Shown: one piece after another, positions 23,470-36,000 of the stretch | Numbering within the stretch: position 1 is the first letter of the stretch | How the letters are laid out: each line of letters opens with the position of its first letter | From: Atrichornis clamosus | Taxonomy: Eukaryota > Chordata > Aves > Passeriformes > Menuridae | Length of the DNA: 64,000 bases | Reading direction: 5' to 3' | NCBI GenBank assembly: GCA_013400975.1 | Contig: WBMZ01008643.1 | Location: 62,001 to 126,000, forward strand | Translations under genes and position numbers: made by a program | Notes under the pieces: model-generated | The model's input: the letters and a program-made list of their open reading frames with translations, nothing else | The model's database searches: none | Told to the model about the DNA's origin: nothing

Positions 23470-23622
23470 TCCCTTAGGAGCGGCGATCCCAGGCCTTGCC
23501 AGCAGGCGGCGCTCGGGCCCCGCGGAGGAGCCGGTGCGTGTCCCGGCGGGAGCCGCTCCCGAACACAGGACGCCATCCGGCCTTTGGGACGCTCTTTCCT
23601 TGCGGCATCCGGAGCCCCGCCA
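23470..23622. promoter_or_regulatory. Isolated GC/CpG-rich island in the desert
   Basis: About 150 bp with many CpG pairs, flanked on both sides by AT-rich DNA. No coding exon matches it. It includes a strong CTCF-like motif. It could be an insulator, an orphan CpG island or the promoter of a non-coding RNA. Confidence 0.5.
23499..23513 (+). promoter_or_regulatory. CTCF-like motif, plus orientation
   Basis: CCAGCAGGCGGCGCT fits the CTCF core consensus with at most one weak position. It points away from API5 and is divergent to the motif at 20350-20364. Confidence 0.6.
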
Positions 23623-24489
23623 CATGGCCCTCTGGAAAAAGCCTTACACCTGGTCTGTTCTAAGTAACATTTCCACATTCAGCCGAAAAGAGGGATTAGA
23701 GAAATAGAGCTGTTTTTTTCCCACCTGTATTTTTTCGGGTTGCTGCCTTTGTGCGTGCAGGAGCAGTCTGTTTGTACTGCTCTTACTGCTTACCCTGCCA
23801 CGGTAGGAATTTTGGAGCATCCTTTTAATTGGCTCGTGAACGCGTTAGTAATGCTCCTCTGTTCTACAGTGCAGAAGCTCCCGCAGCTGCGACAAAGTGT
23901 GTGTTTTGCACCATGACTGCAGTCAATCGGCACTCTGGAGCCCAGAATGCTGGGTGTCTTTCCACACGGGCAAAGCTGGGTAAAGATTGAAAATCCAGCC
24001 CTTTTGAGGGACGGTTTGATTCTCTTGCTTGTGTGGAATGTTCATGCAGCAATATTAGAGGGGAAACATCTTGAAGGGTAAGAAGATGGGACTGTGAAAT
24101 ACCATATTTGGCAAGAAGACTTAAAAGTGGACTGTTTATCTCTAAAAGCATATATGGAAGGCGGACAGATGACTGGGTTATACAGAGTTTATTCTACTTT
24201 TGTTGAAAAGTTCCATATGCATACAATGCTGGCTCGGACCAATTCATGGGACAGATGGTGGGTACTCCAGCCTTCATTGAAAAGACATAAAATGATTGAG
24301 ATGTTAATTTCCTACAGACTGAAGTTTGAATGCATTGTGCCTCTCTGCTATTGAGGTCATCATTGACTTGCTGTGCCATGATTCCTACTGCCTGCGACAT
24401 TTCAACATGAGTCTGCTCCTTCTCTGGGCTCACTCAAGACAGGTTTAATCTCTGAATTCTGCCTCCAAGCATTTGCCTTTTCCTGCTGC

Positions 24490-25600
24490 CTGTTCATGGT
24501 CTCCCACAACATCCTTCTGTCCAAATTGGAGAGTGATGGATTTGATGGGTGGACTTTTAAGTGGATTAGGAGTTGTTTGGATTCTCACATTCAGAGGGTA
24601 GTGGCCAATGGTTCAGAGTGCCAATGGGCATCAGTGACAAATGGTGTTCCTCAGGAGTACGTATTAGGACAAATGTTATTTAGTATCTTCATTAATGACA
24701 TAGAAGGTGGGATCAAGTGCACCCTCAGCATATTTGCAGATGACACTAAGCTGAGTGGAGCAGTTGACACACATGAAGGATGGGATACCATCCAGAGGGA
24801 ACTGGACAAACTTGACTGGTGGGCCCATGGGAACCTCGTGAGGTTTAATAAGACCAAATGCAAGGTGCCGCACCTGGGCTGGGGCAAACCCCGGTATCAA
24901 AACAGGCCGGGGATGAACAGATGGAGAGCAGCCCTGCTGAGGACTTGGGGGTGCTGGTGGAGGAGAGGCTGGACATGACCCAGCCATGGGCTCTTACAGC
25001 CCAGAACGTCAAACACATCCTGGGCTGCATCCAAAGCAGCATGGCCAGCAGGGCGAGGGAGGGGATCCTGCCCCTCTGCTCTGCTCTGGTGAGACCCCTC
25101 CTGGACCTCTGGGGTCCTCAACACAGGAAGGACATTGACCTGTTGGAACGAGTCCAGAGGAGGGTCACCAAGTTAATCAGAGGGGAGCACCTCTCCTGCG
25201 AGGAGAGACCGAGAGAACTGGGATTGTTCAGTATGGAAAAGAGAAGGCTTTGGAGTGACCTAATTGCAGCCTTACAGTGAGGGGCACTTACAGGAAAGAT
25301 GGGGCAAGACTCTACAAGAGCAGGTAGTGACAGGACAAGGGCCAATGGGTTCAAATTGAAAGAGAGTAAGTTCAGGTTAAATATTAGGAAAAAATTATTT
25401 ACTGCAAGGGTGGTGAAATACTGGAACAGGTTGCCCAGGTAAGTTGTTGATGCCACATCCCTGGAGGTGTTCAAGGCCAGGTTGGATACGGCTCTGAGCA
25501 ACCTGGTCTACTTTAACGTGTCCCTGCCCACGGCAGGGGGGTTGAAACTGGATGATCTTCGAGGTGCCCTTCCAACCCCACCCATTCTATGATTCTATGA
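24490..25600 (+). repeat. CR1 LINE 3' portion with reverse-transcriptase remnant
   Basis: About 1.1 kb, 5'-truncated, ending in ATTCTATGATTCTATGA at 25584-25600. The first 480 bases translate into the C-terminal part of CR1 ORF2: VTNGVPQ, then FINDIE, then the [11 protein letters not shown] motif with the catalytic FADD, then RFNKTKCKV. The frame shifts near 24.9 kb and continues in another frame to about 25280 with LLDLWGPQHRKDIDLLERVQ. It is therefore a dead copy and not a host gene. Confidence 0.95.
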
Positions 25601-28600
25601 CCTTCCCCACCACTCGCCTCTTGCGTGATAAATTCAGAACTAGCATATCAGCCACGGATGCTGACCCAGCTCCCACACTGAGCAGCCTGACATCCTGTGC
25701 CTTCCACTGCTCCTGAGGCTGCTGCTGGTGAGACAGCTGTTGCCACTGCTTTTGAAAACACGTGAGAGATGCTCTGCAGCACAGTGACAGATTGGAAGTG
25801 CTAAAGCCACATGGCAGCAAGCTGTGAAGGCTTCTCCACAGCTTCTGTGTATTTGCAGTGGCATTTGCAATGGCATGGAGCACTGTTTTCATCTGTGCTG
25901 GCTGATAAGAGTGTGAAAATGACAGTGGCTACGCAGAAGGAGCTAGACTGTGACAAAAGAGACGGAAGAATTTTGAGGACTGAGGTTTGTTTTTAACTGG
26001 CTCTGGCAATGTCATCCAGACATACTTCAGAAAAATCCCAGCAGTGTGGGTGAAATACCTGGAATACTTGGAATATACGCTCAAGTAACACTTAATAATG
26101 AAAGGGCCATGCCACCTGGGTGACACACTGTGGGCTGTAGCAGGTTGTGTAAACATGACTGTAGAAACCACAGTCTGCAGCACTTGCTGTGCTCCAAATC
26201 ATAGTTGAAATAGGATCTCTAAGCAGCCGAGTCCTTTGGACTTGGAACTTGACTAGATTGGAATGAAATAGTATTCCTTCAGCACTTTGAGCTACTCTAA
26301 TGTGAAAAATCATCCTAAGTAGATGCAGGTCTTTGTTATATTGGAAAAAATTTGATGGCAAGTTAAATCTCCAATTACCCTAAAAAAGAAGCTAAATATT
26401 CTTTTTCCTTCTCCCATTTCTTGAACTAGAGAAATTAGCCTGCCAAAGAATTTTTTTTCTAAGACTTTTGTTGTCATGGGGATGTCAATTAGTGGGGTTG
26501 TTTTTTACGTTCTTAACCTAGCTGTGCCAACTAAGTTTTTGCATGCTCACCAGGTCTTACACCAGTCTGAAAACTCATAATGATAGGAATTGGGCTTTCT
26601 GTTTAATGACTGCCATACTTTATTAAGTAAATTAATGTACAGGCATGTATTGCATATATACAAATTGGAAGATGTAGTAAACACAGGTTTTGTTAATGCA
26701 CACAGGCAAAGTAACTTGAGCTTTATTGGCATGTCTAGTTTTGCGCAGGTCCTGCAGGTGTGTGTTGTAAGGTGCAGGCTGTTCCTGTGCTTTGTATGAT
26801 CTGCAAATACACTCTTATATAACATAATGCACAAATATGTGCATATGCACAATGTCTGGCATCATGCATGTGTCAAATATATAGGCGTGTGTGTAGTGCA
26901 TGCCTGAGTGCATGTTTACATATTTTGTTGCACTCAAACAAAATGTTTTATATTTGGTATCCTCATTTGTCATAAATATGTGGAAGTATATAGAATTCAC
27001 TGAAGAGATTTTAGAGTATGCAGTGTAATGTGTACATGAGATTTAAAGCCTGGAAAGCACCTTTGTGTGCACGTTTATCTATACTGCATAGGCAATTCTA
27101 CCTTTCCCAAGAAAAATATTTTAAATTATTTAAATATTCAGTAGAGTTCTGTGCATACCAGGGTAGTCACAATTGCTAAAGGACTGCAAAAAATGCCGAA
27201 GAGGAATAGATATTACAACAATTTCCTGGATGTTTTGCACTGGAGCTCTTCAGCTGTCTCCTCTACCTCAAGAGTCTGTGTTTCTTGGAGCACGTAATAT
27301 ACTGTGCTGAGTAAAAACCCTTGCTGTCTGCCAGCAAAATGTTTGTAGTGCCCTTTGTTGACTTCCCTGGGGAGTTCATGCAAATCACTTTGAAATACAA
27401 CAAACAATAAGATCCCTAAATGCTTTTAAACAAGACCAAATTAGAAAAAGGCTTCACATTGAAAACATAATTTTCAATTAGTATCTATTCAGTGGGAATG
27501 GGAACGAGGCGGAGGAGAGCTGGCATGTGAGATAAACTGGGTTTGTTAACATGCCTTGAAAACGCTTGCTGGCTAGCGTGTCTTTTTTCCCTTGCAAATA
27601 CCTTGCTGTAATTTGGTGACATTTCCACAGTCGCTCTGCCCTTGTACTTCAGGTAGAAATGAACTCTGCCTAGCAGGAGGTAGACTTGAGACAACCAGCA
27701 GCAGACTGTGTTTATGCATCATGTGCACAGCTGAGCGTTGCTGCACAGGCTCAAAATTGGGGAAGAAAGAAGTAATTTCTCTCCTCAGTGCATACCTGTT
27801 GCTATACACGAGTGCATTTATGAGAGCACTGAACAGGGATGTGAACGACTGAATGGTCAGAGCACAAAGTGGCATCTCATTCCCTCAAGAACAACTCAAC
27901 ATGTCTTTGGTAGCACATGTGGGAAGTGTTTTTACCATGGATAGAGAGTGCTGGTCTACAGGAAAGGCACTAGGGACCCTTCACTACCTGAGTGCAATTT
28001 GTCAATATTTCTCTCTCAAGAACAAGTTAGTTACTGCTGCAGTTGCTAACTACTCGAAGACACATGAAGTACACCATAATTAACTACTGTTTCTTTTGCC
28101 CTTTATTCATTTATTCTCCATACTGTCCAAGATATGGCAGCATTGAGTGTTTTTCCTGGTATTTTTGCATAAGGGTGAGAGTACCTGGTCCTTTCCTTCC
28201 TTCTTTGGTTTGCTTACATTACTTTGGCTTGGACCTTCTTTAGATCTCCTTGACTGATCTGATTTTCTCTTTCCCGTCTCACGTTCTTTTTTTTCTTGTT
28301 TTTGCTCTTGTTGAAAATTATCCTTTTCTTGCCTTTCGTCTCAGGAGATATCAATCTCACCACATCTTGGCATGGATATACCATGTTATTTTGTCCAATG
28401 TATGGAGTGGCCCATCCCCGCATTCATTTTTATGTGCTGTGGGGGTTATCTGCCCTCTCTGCTGCATCCCAAAGCACTGTGCTTGAGATGCTCTTTCACG
28501 TCTGTCTGTGTATCCCTGGGACCACAGGAACTCCTCGGAGCAGTGTCTCCCAGCTCATCACCTGTCCAACTGTTCAGTCCCTGCTCAGCTCACAATAGCC

Positions 28601-31600
28601 CTCAGGTCCATAGCACTTACTTCCCCACTTTAATTTTCTGTTCTGGCAGCAGGGACTGAGACATTGATGGCATTTGTACTGGTCATTAGAATCAGCACAG
28701 AACCTTCTGAAATAAGGAATCTAAAGATTTCTTTATCAAAGCAAAGGCCAATAGCATCTGATATTTTCAGTGTTTTTCTGTCAGGACATGGAAGTTCTAG
28801 GACATTCACTTCACTAGTTTCTCCTGCTGTGGTGAAAACATGAAGATTTTGTCACACTTTTATGAACACTGTACATAGCTGAGTTTCCCTGCTTTTTCCA
28901 AGGGAAAGAACTAATTAAAATATGCATCTAAGCAAGTGACAGGTAATAGGCATATGATGTTTATCAGGGAGTGAAAGTACTTTTTTGGTGTATGTGATGA
29001 ATACACTTTAGTGAAGACAAGGGGATTCTTCAATTTTTAATAGTGGAAGTTAGAAAAAATAATAAAAAGTTTCTGAAAAAGTACTTCTAATTTTTTAAAA
29101 CTTTAAAAAACTTTTGAAAAAGGATATAAAGATATATTTTAAGGATTTCTTAATGAAATGTGAATAAGTAATAGACTTGTGTGACTTTGCTGACAAAGCC
29201 TTTCCTAAATTTTCCAAGTGCCTTTGCACTCAGATATTTGCACTCAGACAGAATAATATTGATAAGAAGATCCTCTGCAGCTATGTGTTCCTTCCTGCTT
29301 TGTTTGATGCAGCACTGAGAACCTTCTCCCATAGGGTACAAGCAGGGAACAGCCCTCTTTGGCTTAATAGACACTCTGGACTTTTTTGTCTGGCATGGGT
29401 TCAAATATCATGATTATTTACTGCTTATAATATGTCAGATAATACAGTCTGGATGGAGCATGATGAGCTCTGAAAGGAAGACCTATGATTTCCGTACTAA
29501 GGTACAGACAGAAATATCAGCCACTGTCGAGGAAACAGCAAAAGGTTAAACTTCTTGACATGTTCTCTATACAAGTTTACAATATGAACTGTTTCCTCGT
29601 TAGTCTCATTGGTCCCATTGTGCCATTCCAACAAATTCCTTTCTCTTGCCTTTGAATTTGTCCCTTTGGGCAGGCAACTCAACTAGCAATGGGTTATTTA
29701 TATGAAACTTGCAAAAGAGCAAGACAAAATTAAATGTGTGAATCACAAATGGAACAGAGACAAGTTTCTTGGAAACACCTGTTGTTTTCTCAGAAGTCTC
29801 ATGTCATAGATGAATGTCTCTGATATGCCATGCAAAACAGAAATTAAGCTGGCTGTTATTTCTTCTGGATTTGTTTAGCCTTTCCTGAAGTCAACAGGCA
29901 ACCCACTCAAATGTCACCTTGAATATACGTCGAGTGATATATAAAGGGGAATTTTGAACCAGTCTTGATTATTCAAGATCCATGGGCACTTTTTGACGAT
30001 GCTGGTGCTCAAACGAAATCTCAGATCTCAAAGTACCTCTTTATATGTGAAAGAGGTATGTGAACCTCTTGCATTAGATATTAACATGTAACCCTTTCCC
30101 ACCTGCCAGAAAATGTTGGAGTCAGAGCCGAACTAACCCAAACTTTTTGGTTCATCCCTATTAAAAGCCTGTATAACTTCAATTGTATTTTTGATTGTAA
30201 ACAGACTGTGGGTTTTTCTGTGCTCTTCTGAACAGCTGCAGGGTTCTCCCCTGTGTTTCCTGTATTTTACTGGAAAGTCACAGGATTTATGAAAGGGATT
30301 AGATGATATTGTTGCCTGTGATAGCGGAGGACTGGACTCAATGACCCAGGCAGTCCCTGCCAATCCTATATTCCTATTTTCCTGTAGAGGATGTAAATGA
30401 TATTAAGATCGCTGGCATGAAAGCCACAATGCTAATCTCTTTTATTATTGCTTTATCCATTTTGAGCTGGCATATCCATATCACAGTGCTTGATTTGCTG
30501 TTGTCTTGCTGCTTAAGCTCTCCTTTAAACTAACCCATAAAGGATGTCAGAACTCAGCTGAATCAGAGTGGAAAGGCTTGAAGTTCATTTTACACAGATG
30601 TAAAGTGATTACCTAGGCAGGGGTGGATAAGTCCCCCATGTGTATTTTGAAATAGCAAAACTCCAAAGCCATTTTTGGACTGTTGGTCTGTGAAGTGTCC
30701 TCTTTCAATGATTTAACACTTCAAAGTATAGACACGCCTGTGCAAACAGAGGATTAGCATGTTCCAGGCAGAGGATTATGAATGCAGAAGAACTTTCAGG
30801 CAATGAAAGGCTTCTTTACAAGAGAATTACCATCATATATAAACATGTAGTTCTGAGACCAAATGAACCAATGGTTTTGTATATTGTGGTTGGATTCCCA
30901 AGTATCTGGGAATGTACACACTGCAGGTGAGGCATTTCAGACAGCCTTCTTCATGTGAACTCTCTAATGCTGAGTGAAGATGATCATATCTCAAAAATGT
31001 TCATTTTCTCAGGAAAAATACCAGGTAAGAGCAAAATTTACTTCCCAGCGTTGCTGCCAGGGCACACTAACCATCAGAAAGAGCCTTTCCTCCCATCTGT
31101 CCAGTTATATGACCTGGGACAGTGCACTACTGCTAGATTCAGGAAGAAATGTGCTGCTCTACAGCCCATCTGTATCATGGGCCACAACCAGTTCTGCAGC
31201 TGTTTAGCTGTGAGAAGCTAATGATTCAGAGACAGCACTGCACATTCTTTCCGTGAAATGTTGGCTGCTCCTACAAGCGCCTCTGCCTGCTTTCTGTCAT
31301 CCTGGAACTCATCACAGAATAAGCATTTTTTTTGTAATGATGAGCGTATAATAAAGCACCCATGACCCATTCAAACATGTGAATCTTCAGCTTGGCTCGA
31401 AATACCTCTGCAGCTCTTTCATTTTATTAAAGCTCCAAAGTGGGCATTTTGTTGGCCTCTGTGAGGTAGGGAAAATTAGATTGCTTTGCACTGCATGGCT
31501 GTTTTATTATAATAAATGCATTGAGGATTGGCTCTTTAATTAATATCTGGAAAAGAAAGGGAAGGATCTGCTATTGAAGCCCTTGGGCCATCTCAAGGAG

Positions 31601-32499
31601 AGAGTGAGAGTTAGAATGAGCTGAAGAAAAAGAAATAAAGCAGCTTCCTGAAAAAACTCCTCCTTAATACTCATTCTATTTCCAAACACCGCAGGAAACA
31701 GGATGTTTTTTCAGTGCAGGAGACATCTCAGTATCATCACAGAGAGCAAATGTTGGTGTCATTTGGGTCAAGAACATGTTTTCCTGAGTCACTTTCTCTG
31801 AAGGCTCCCAAAGCAACTGAACAATGACAGCTTGGCCTTCTGCCCTCTGAAAATCTATGTAAAGGTTGTGGTTTCCTTTTTCTACCTGGCAAAATGAAGG
31901 ACTGGAAACTGACAGGGCAAGGTGACAGTGAAGAGGTCAAGAGGCTTTGAAAACAGTATTCTTCTACCCTCTCTGCTTCTGTTTGTGGTATGAACACAGT
32001 TTGCCAGGTATTCGTACTTTCAAATTTAGAAAAAATCTTCCTTGTTCTTGCTGAAGAACCAGAAAGTTGGACTGGCAACAGTTTCTAGCGAAGAGGCAGG
32101 GAGGGAGTACACTTCTGACACACAAAGCATTTCTCCCATTCTCAGGGGCCAGAACTGGAAAAGGCCTCTTACAAATGTAACACGCACAGCTCAAACACAC
32201 AGAAAATTGGGAAGGTCAATAAAAGATTAATGAAAACTTTGACAGGCAATACTTCCCTCGTAAATATTGAATTTGCAGGTAAAATAAAAGTGCAACAGAA
32301 GAAAGGACACAGATAGTCTTTGGCAAAATACAACAAATCAAGTCAAGAATATGTGAATGATAAGTACAAGATGAACTCTTCAGGCTCTTTGGCAGCTGTT
32401 GCTCATTCTGCCTCCTACCTTGCCAGGTTAAATACTTATGAAACCCAGTTCCTGACAAAGAGTCCGTTCCTGGCTGCCCTGTAGCACCGCTTCAGATTC
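25601..32499. other. Gene desert segment
   Basis: Nearly 7 kb of AT-rich sequence. It holds short chance frames, a 14-bp perfect palindrome (26838-26851), a faint CR1-like tail near 30.3 kb and a homeodomain-site-rich stretch near 31.5 kb. No supported exon or RNA gene. Confidence 0.55.
30310..30385 (+). repeat. Possible old CR1 3' end
   Basis: 'gaggactggactcaatgacc' followed by 'ccaatcctatattcctattt' resembles the last 70 bases of old CR1 elements, where a 'gac..gatgacc' phrase precedes a 'ttctat' tail. It is short and diverged. Confidence 0.5.
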
Positions 32500-33000
32500 T
32501 GGAAGGTTGCTATGGGTTCTCCATGCAATCTTTATTTTCAGGCTGAACAGCCCCAGCTTTCTCAGCCTGTCTTCATAGGGTAGGTGCTCCAGTCCTCTCA
32601 CCAACAGTATGACCCTCCTCTAGACTTGCTCCAAGAGTTCCATATCCTTCTTCTGTTGGAAGCACCAGAGCTGGACCCAACACTCCAGGTGGAGTCTCAC
32701 ATGAGCAGAGTAGAGGGGGAGAATCACCTCCTTCAACCTGCTGGCCACGCTGCTTTTGATGCAGCCCAGGATTTATTTGGCTTTCTGGGCTGTGAGCTCA
32801 CAGTGCCAGCTCATGGCGAGTTTTTCATCACCCATCACCCCCAAGTCCTTCTCTGCAAGGGTGCTCTCAGTCACTTCTCTGCCCAGCCTGTAGGTGTTCC
32901 TGCGATTGCTGTGACCCAGGTGTAGGTCCTTGCACTTCACTTTGTTGGATTTTCTGAGGTTTGCATCAGCCCGCCCATCAAGTGTGTCAAGGTCTTCATC
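32500..33000 (-). repeat. CR1 LINE fragment, minus orientation
   Basis: The plus strand carries 'aggctgaacagccccagctt', 'tctcagcctgtcttcatagg', 'gctggacccaacactccagg' and 'cccaagtccttctctgcaag' in the order of the CR1 reverse strand. Pieces of the C-terminal reverse-transcriptase frame survive on the minus strand (SNKVKCKDLHLGH). Both ends are missing. Confidence 0.93.
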
Positions 33001-36000
33001 ACTGACTCCAGAAGTGCTCCCCATCGGTTCAAGAGATGTTTCACTCACCATCATTCATAGTGGTTCAAACTCCAGTACCTGTTGGATGGTACTGTGAAAA
33101 GTGGTGGTGGGGATGAGGTTTTTACAGCCTTTTAATTGTTGTATATATTTTATTTTTAACTTTTGCCATTAAGACAGAACAGCTGTAGTGCTTCTGGGTG
33201 CCAGCTGGGTTGGCATTAGTGGGGGTCAGTGCACAAAGCAGCATTGGGCAGTGCAGACAGAATTCAGTCATTCTCATTCCTAACATCCATGGACTCTGAA
33301 GGAGCTGTTTCAGCTTGGCTGCATTTAAGACAGAGCCAACGAAAAATATTCATGATACCAGGTTGGGTTAACTTTAAAAGGGCTATGGTCCAGCCCCACA
33401 AATTTAATTCAGATGAGTGATTACAAGGAATCCCTTACCCTTGGGAAAGCAGGCTTGCAGCTGCACAATGGTAAGTGGAGTAAAATGGCACAACAGCTCC
33501 TACTTGTCTTTTTTTTCCAAATCTGTTCTAGAGAGGGATAAGGAGAGGCCAGATACACAGGACTGACTTGAAGTAGCATCCTTTGGTAATTAAGATCCGA
33601 CTGGCTGAATGACTTTGACGAATTTCTGAAGCACTGAACTGAAAAAACAGAAGCAGATTCTCTTTTGGCATATTAATACAAGCCTGTGCTATGAGCAGCT
33701 CCAAGGAACCATGTAAATGCAAATGAAGTCAGAAGATGAGTTTATGAAACAAATACCAAGTTTGTCTTTCATTCTCTTTACTTTGATCTCTGCTACCAAT
33801 TAAAAGATAAAAAATTTTTACAGCACATATAAGTCCAATTAGATCTTGTAATGAAATCCTCAAGTACTACTGAGGTGGAACTTGCAATAATTAGTTTTGA
33901 TACATAAATAAATTTTCCAAATGCAATTTTATTCTTTTAAGATCATGTTCCACTTGGAGTTCAGAGCGTTTTATTATTTCACTGATGTGTGAGAAGTAGC
34001 TTCCAATGTTTCTGTTCCCTTAGTTCTTACAGCCTCTATGCTATTGCATTAAAAAAAACTGGAATTAATGGCAAATCTACTAAGTAATTATTCTAGTGGC
34101 GATGCTATGAACTGGAATTATAACTTTAACAGGTGAAAAATGTTCGTAGCCCCTTAGTTTCACACCTTCATCCATCCAGAGAAGGACAAAGAAACTATGG
34201 ATTACCAAGGCACTGAAGGCTTAACACAGATTTTACAAGTGAACAGTCAGAAGCCATGGCTGGCTAAAATGCTGCACTTGAAGTTATAATAAGTATTGTG
34301 AGCAGCTAATAATTTCACAGGCTGCAATAAAGACCATCTTCTTAGTGAGGTTATTTGTATAAAACCCCAAATATCTGTCCCACATCTCTCTTTTTCGAAA
34401 AAGATTTAATGAAGATATTCAGGTATAGCTCAAATCATACAGAGGTACAACTTTTTCACTTGCTGCTTTACTGCACTCCTTTAAGACTTGTTTTCATTTA
34501 AACAAAGTAAGATACAGTCTCACAGTTTTATGCTAGGACAATACACAGAAAGGATGATCTGGCTAAAAAATATCACCAAAATATAATGAGAGCCCCCTTC
34601 TCCATACTGCACATTTCTCAGTTGATGTAGACCATCATGTACAGTGAGTTTTTGGGGCATTAGCCTGTACCTTCAGAGGGTCAGAGCGTGTCCCCTTTGT
34701 GCTGGCAGCTTACGTCATTCAGGTGCTTAAATCCCTGCTTTGAAGGAGAAATAAGGGTGTTGTGAAAATAAATACATGAATATTTATAAGAAACATATGG
34801 AAATTCAGATAAAAGTTGATTTAGTCATTCTTAAACAGTAATGTTTTCGGGTGTTTGTAGTGTGGCTCTGGGAACTGAGTGACTGCATTCAACAGATAGG
34901 CAGATGCTAATTACCATTGCTCATGTCCAGCTTATCTTCAACAGCCATAGACATTCAAATGACAGGGACTTTCAGAGTCTTGCAAGATTCAAGGCACAGG
35001 GTTGCAGCTGCTTCCAGGTCTGCCTCTTCTAAAATGGTCCATGCCTAATCTACTGACTTTCCACCTCAAAAGACTCTTCTCTGGACACCAGTCTTGGCTG
35101 CCTTATCAGTGTACTTCTCATGCTGTCTTCTTGCTTTCTCCTGACTGACACTTGGGGAAAGCAGTCTTACCTCTGTCAAAATAATTTAATGCTACATCCT
35201 CGCTGCATGTCTTAGGTTTTATCTTTGCTGCCATAATGGGAAACTCAGGTAAGGTTTGGGCATTTCAGACCTAAGTCAGTGCAGGAGGGAGAAAGGCCAG
35301 GCTTATTGTCCCACAATAGAGTCTGTGGACACAAGAAATATTGCTGAGAAGAGTATGTCAGCTTAAAAGGAGCTGACATGGTGGACATGGTACAATAACG
35401 TGTCTTATACTCTGTGATAGCTTCTGTTGATTAAAAGCTTTCCTGCTCTAAATGCCACAGAAGCCCATACTAAAGGCTTCTCCCCTGACTTGCTCTTTAT
35501 GTTTGTTTAAAATTAACATAAGCAGGCCAAGCCACCTCTACCCAGCTGCAATGTTTGTTCCAATGGGAATAGTTTCAGCATCACAAATTGTGGATCCAGC
35601 CTGATGTACACTGCCTGCTTTAGCAATCTTGCTAAAAATCTCACAGTCTTTTTATTTCTGACCACATCAGGATTACATCAATTTCTATGGCTCTCAGTGG
35701 GGACGCACACAACTGGCATCATTCCATCTAGTCAAGTTTAAATCAAATACTTCCACTGGGGATCAAGGTATAAAGATATCTGTAATCAAGGGAAAGATAG
35801 AGATGCAACTCCAGAGGATAACTCAGATTTAGCTAGTGAGAGGTTGTTTTGTAGTAACATCCCTTAGATTAAGAGAACATGACAACTAACTGAAGTAACA
35901 CCTGTAGCCTGGAAGCCATGTAGTTGCATTAACATGGCTCTGTATCCCAAATTTACAACAAAAGCACATCTCTGAAATGTGGTGGGTTTGAATGATATGC

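Larger units (their letters stand above)
20600..24489. other. Start of gene desert, upstream of API5
   Basis: About 3.9 kb. It holds only short chance frames and an AT-rich stretch at 22.0-22.1 kb. The exception is the small GC-rich spot near 23.5 kb, listed separately. No exon with convincing splice sites or a known protein match was seen. Confidence 0.6.

Noticed and set aside
24496..24978. 160-codon frame as a host gene
   Set aside because: Its sequence is the C-terminal reverse-transcriptase part of a CR1 LINE, which loses frame and ends in the CR1 tail.
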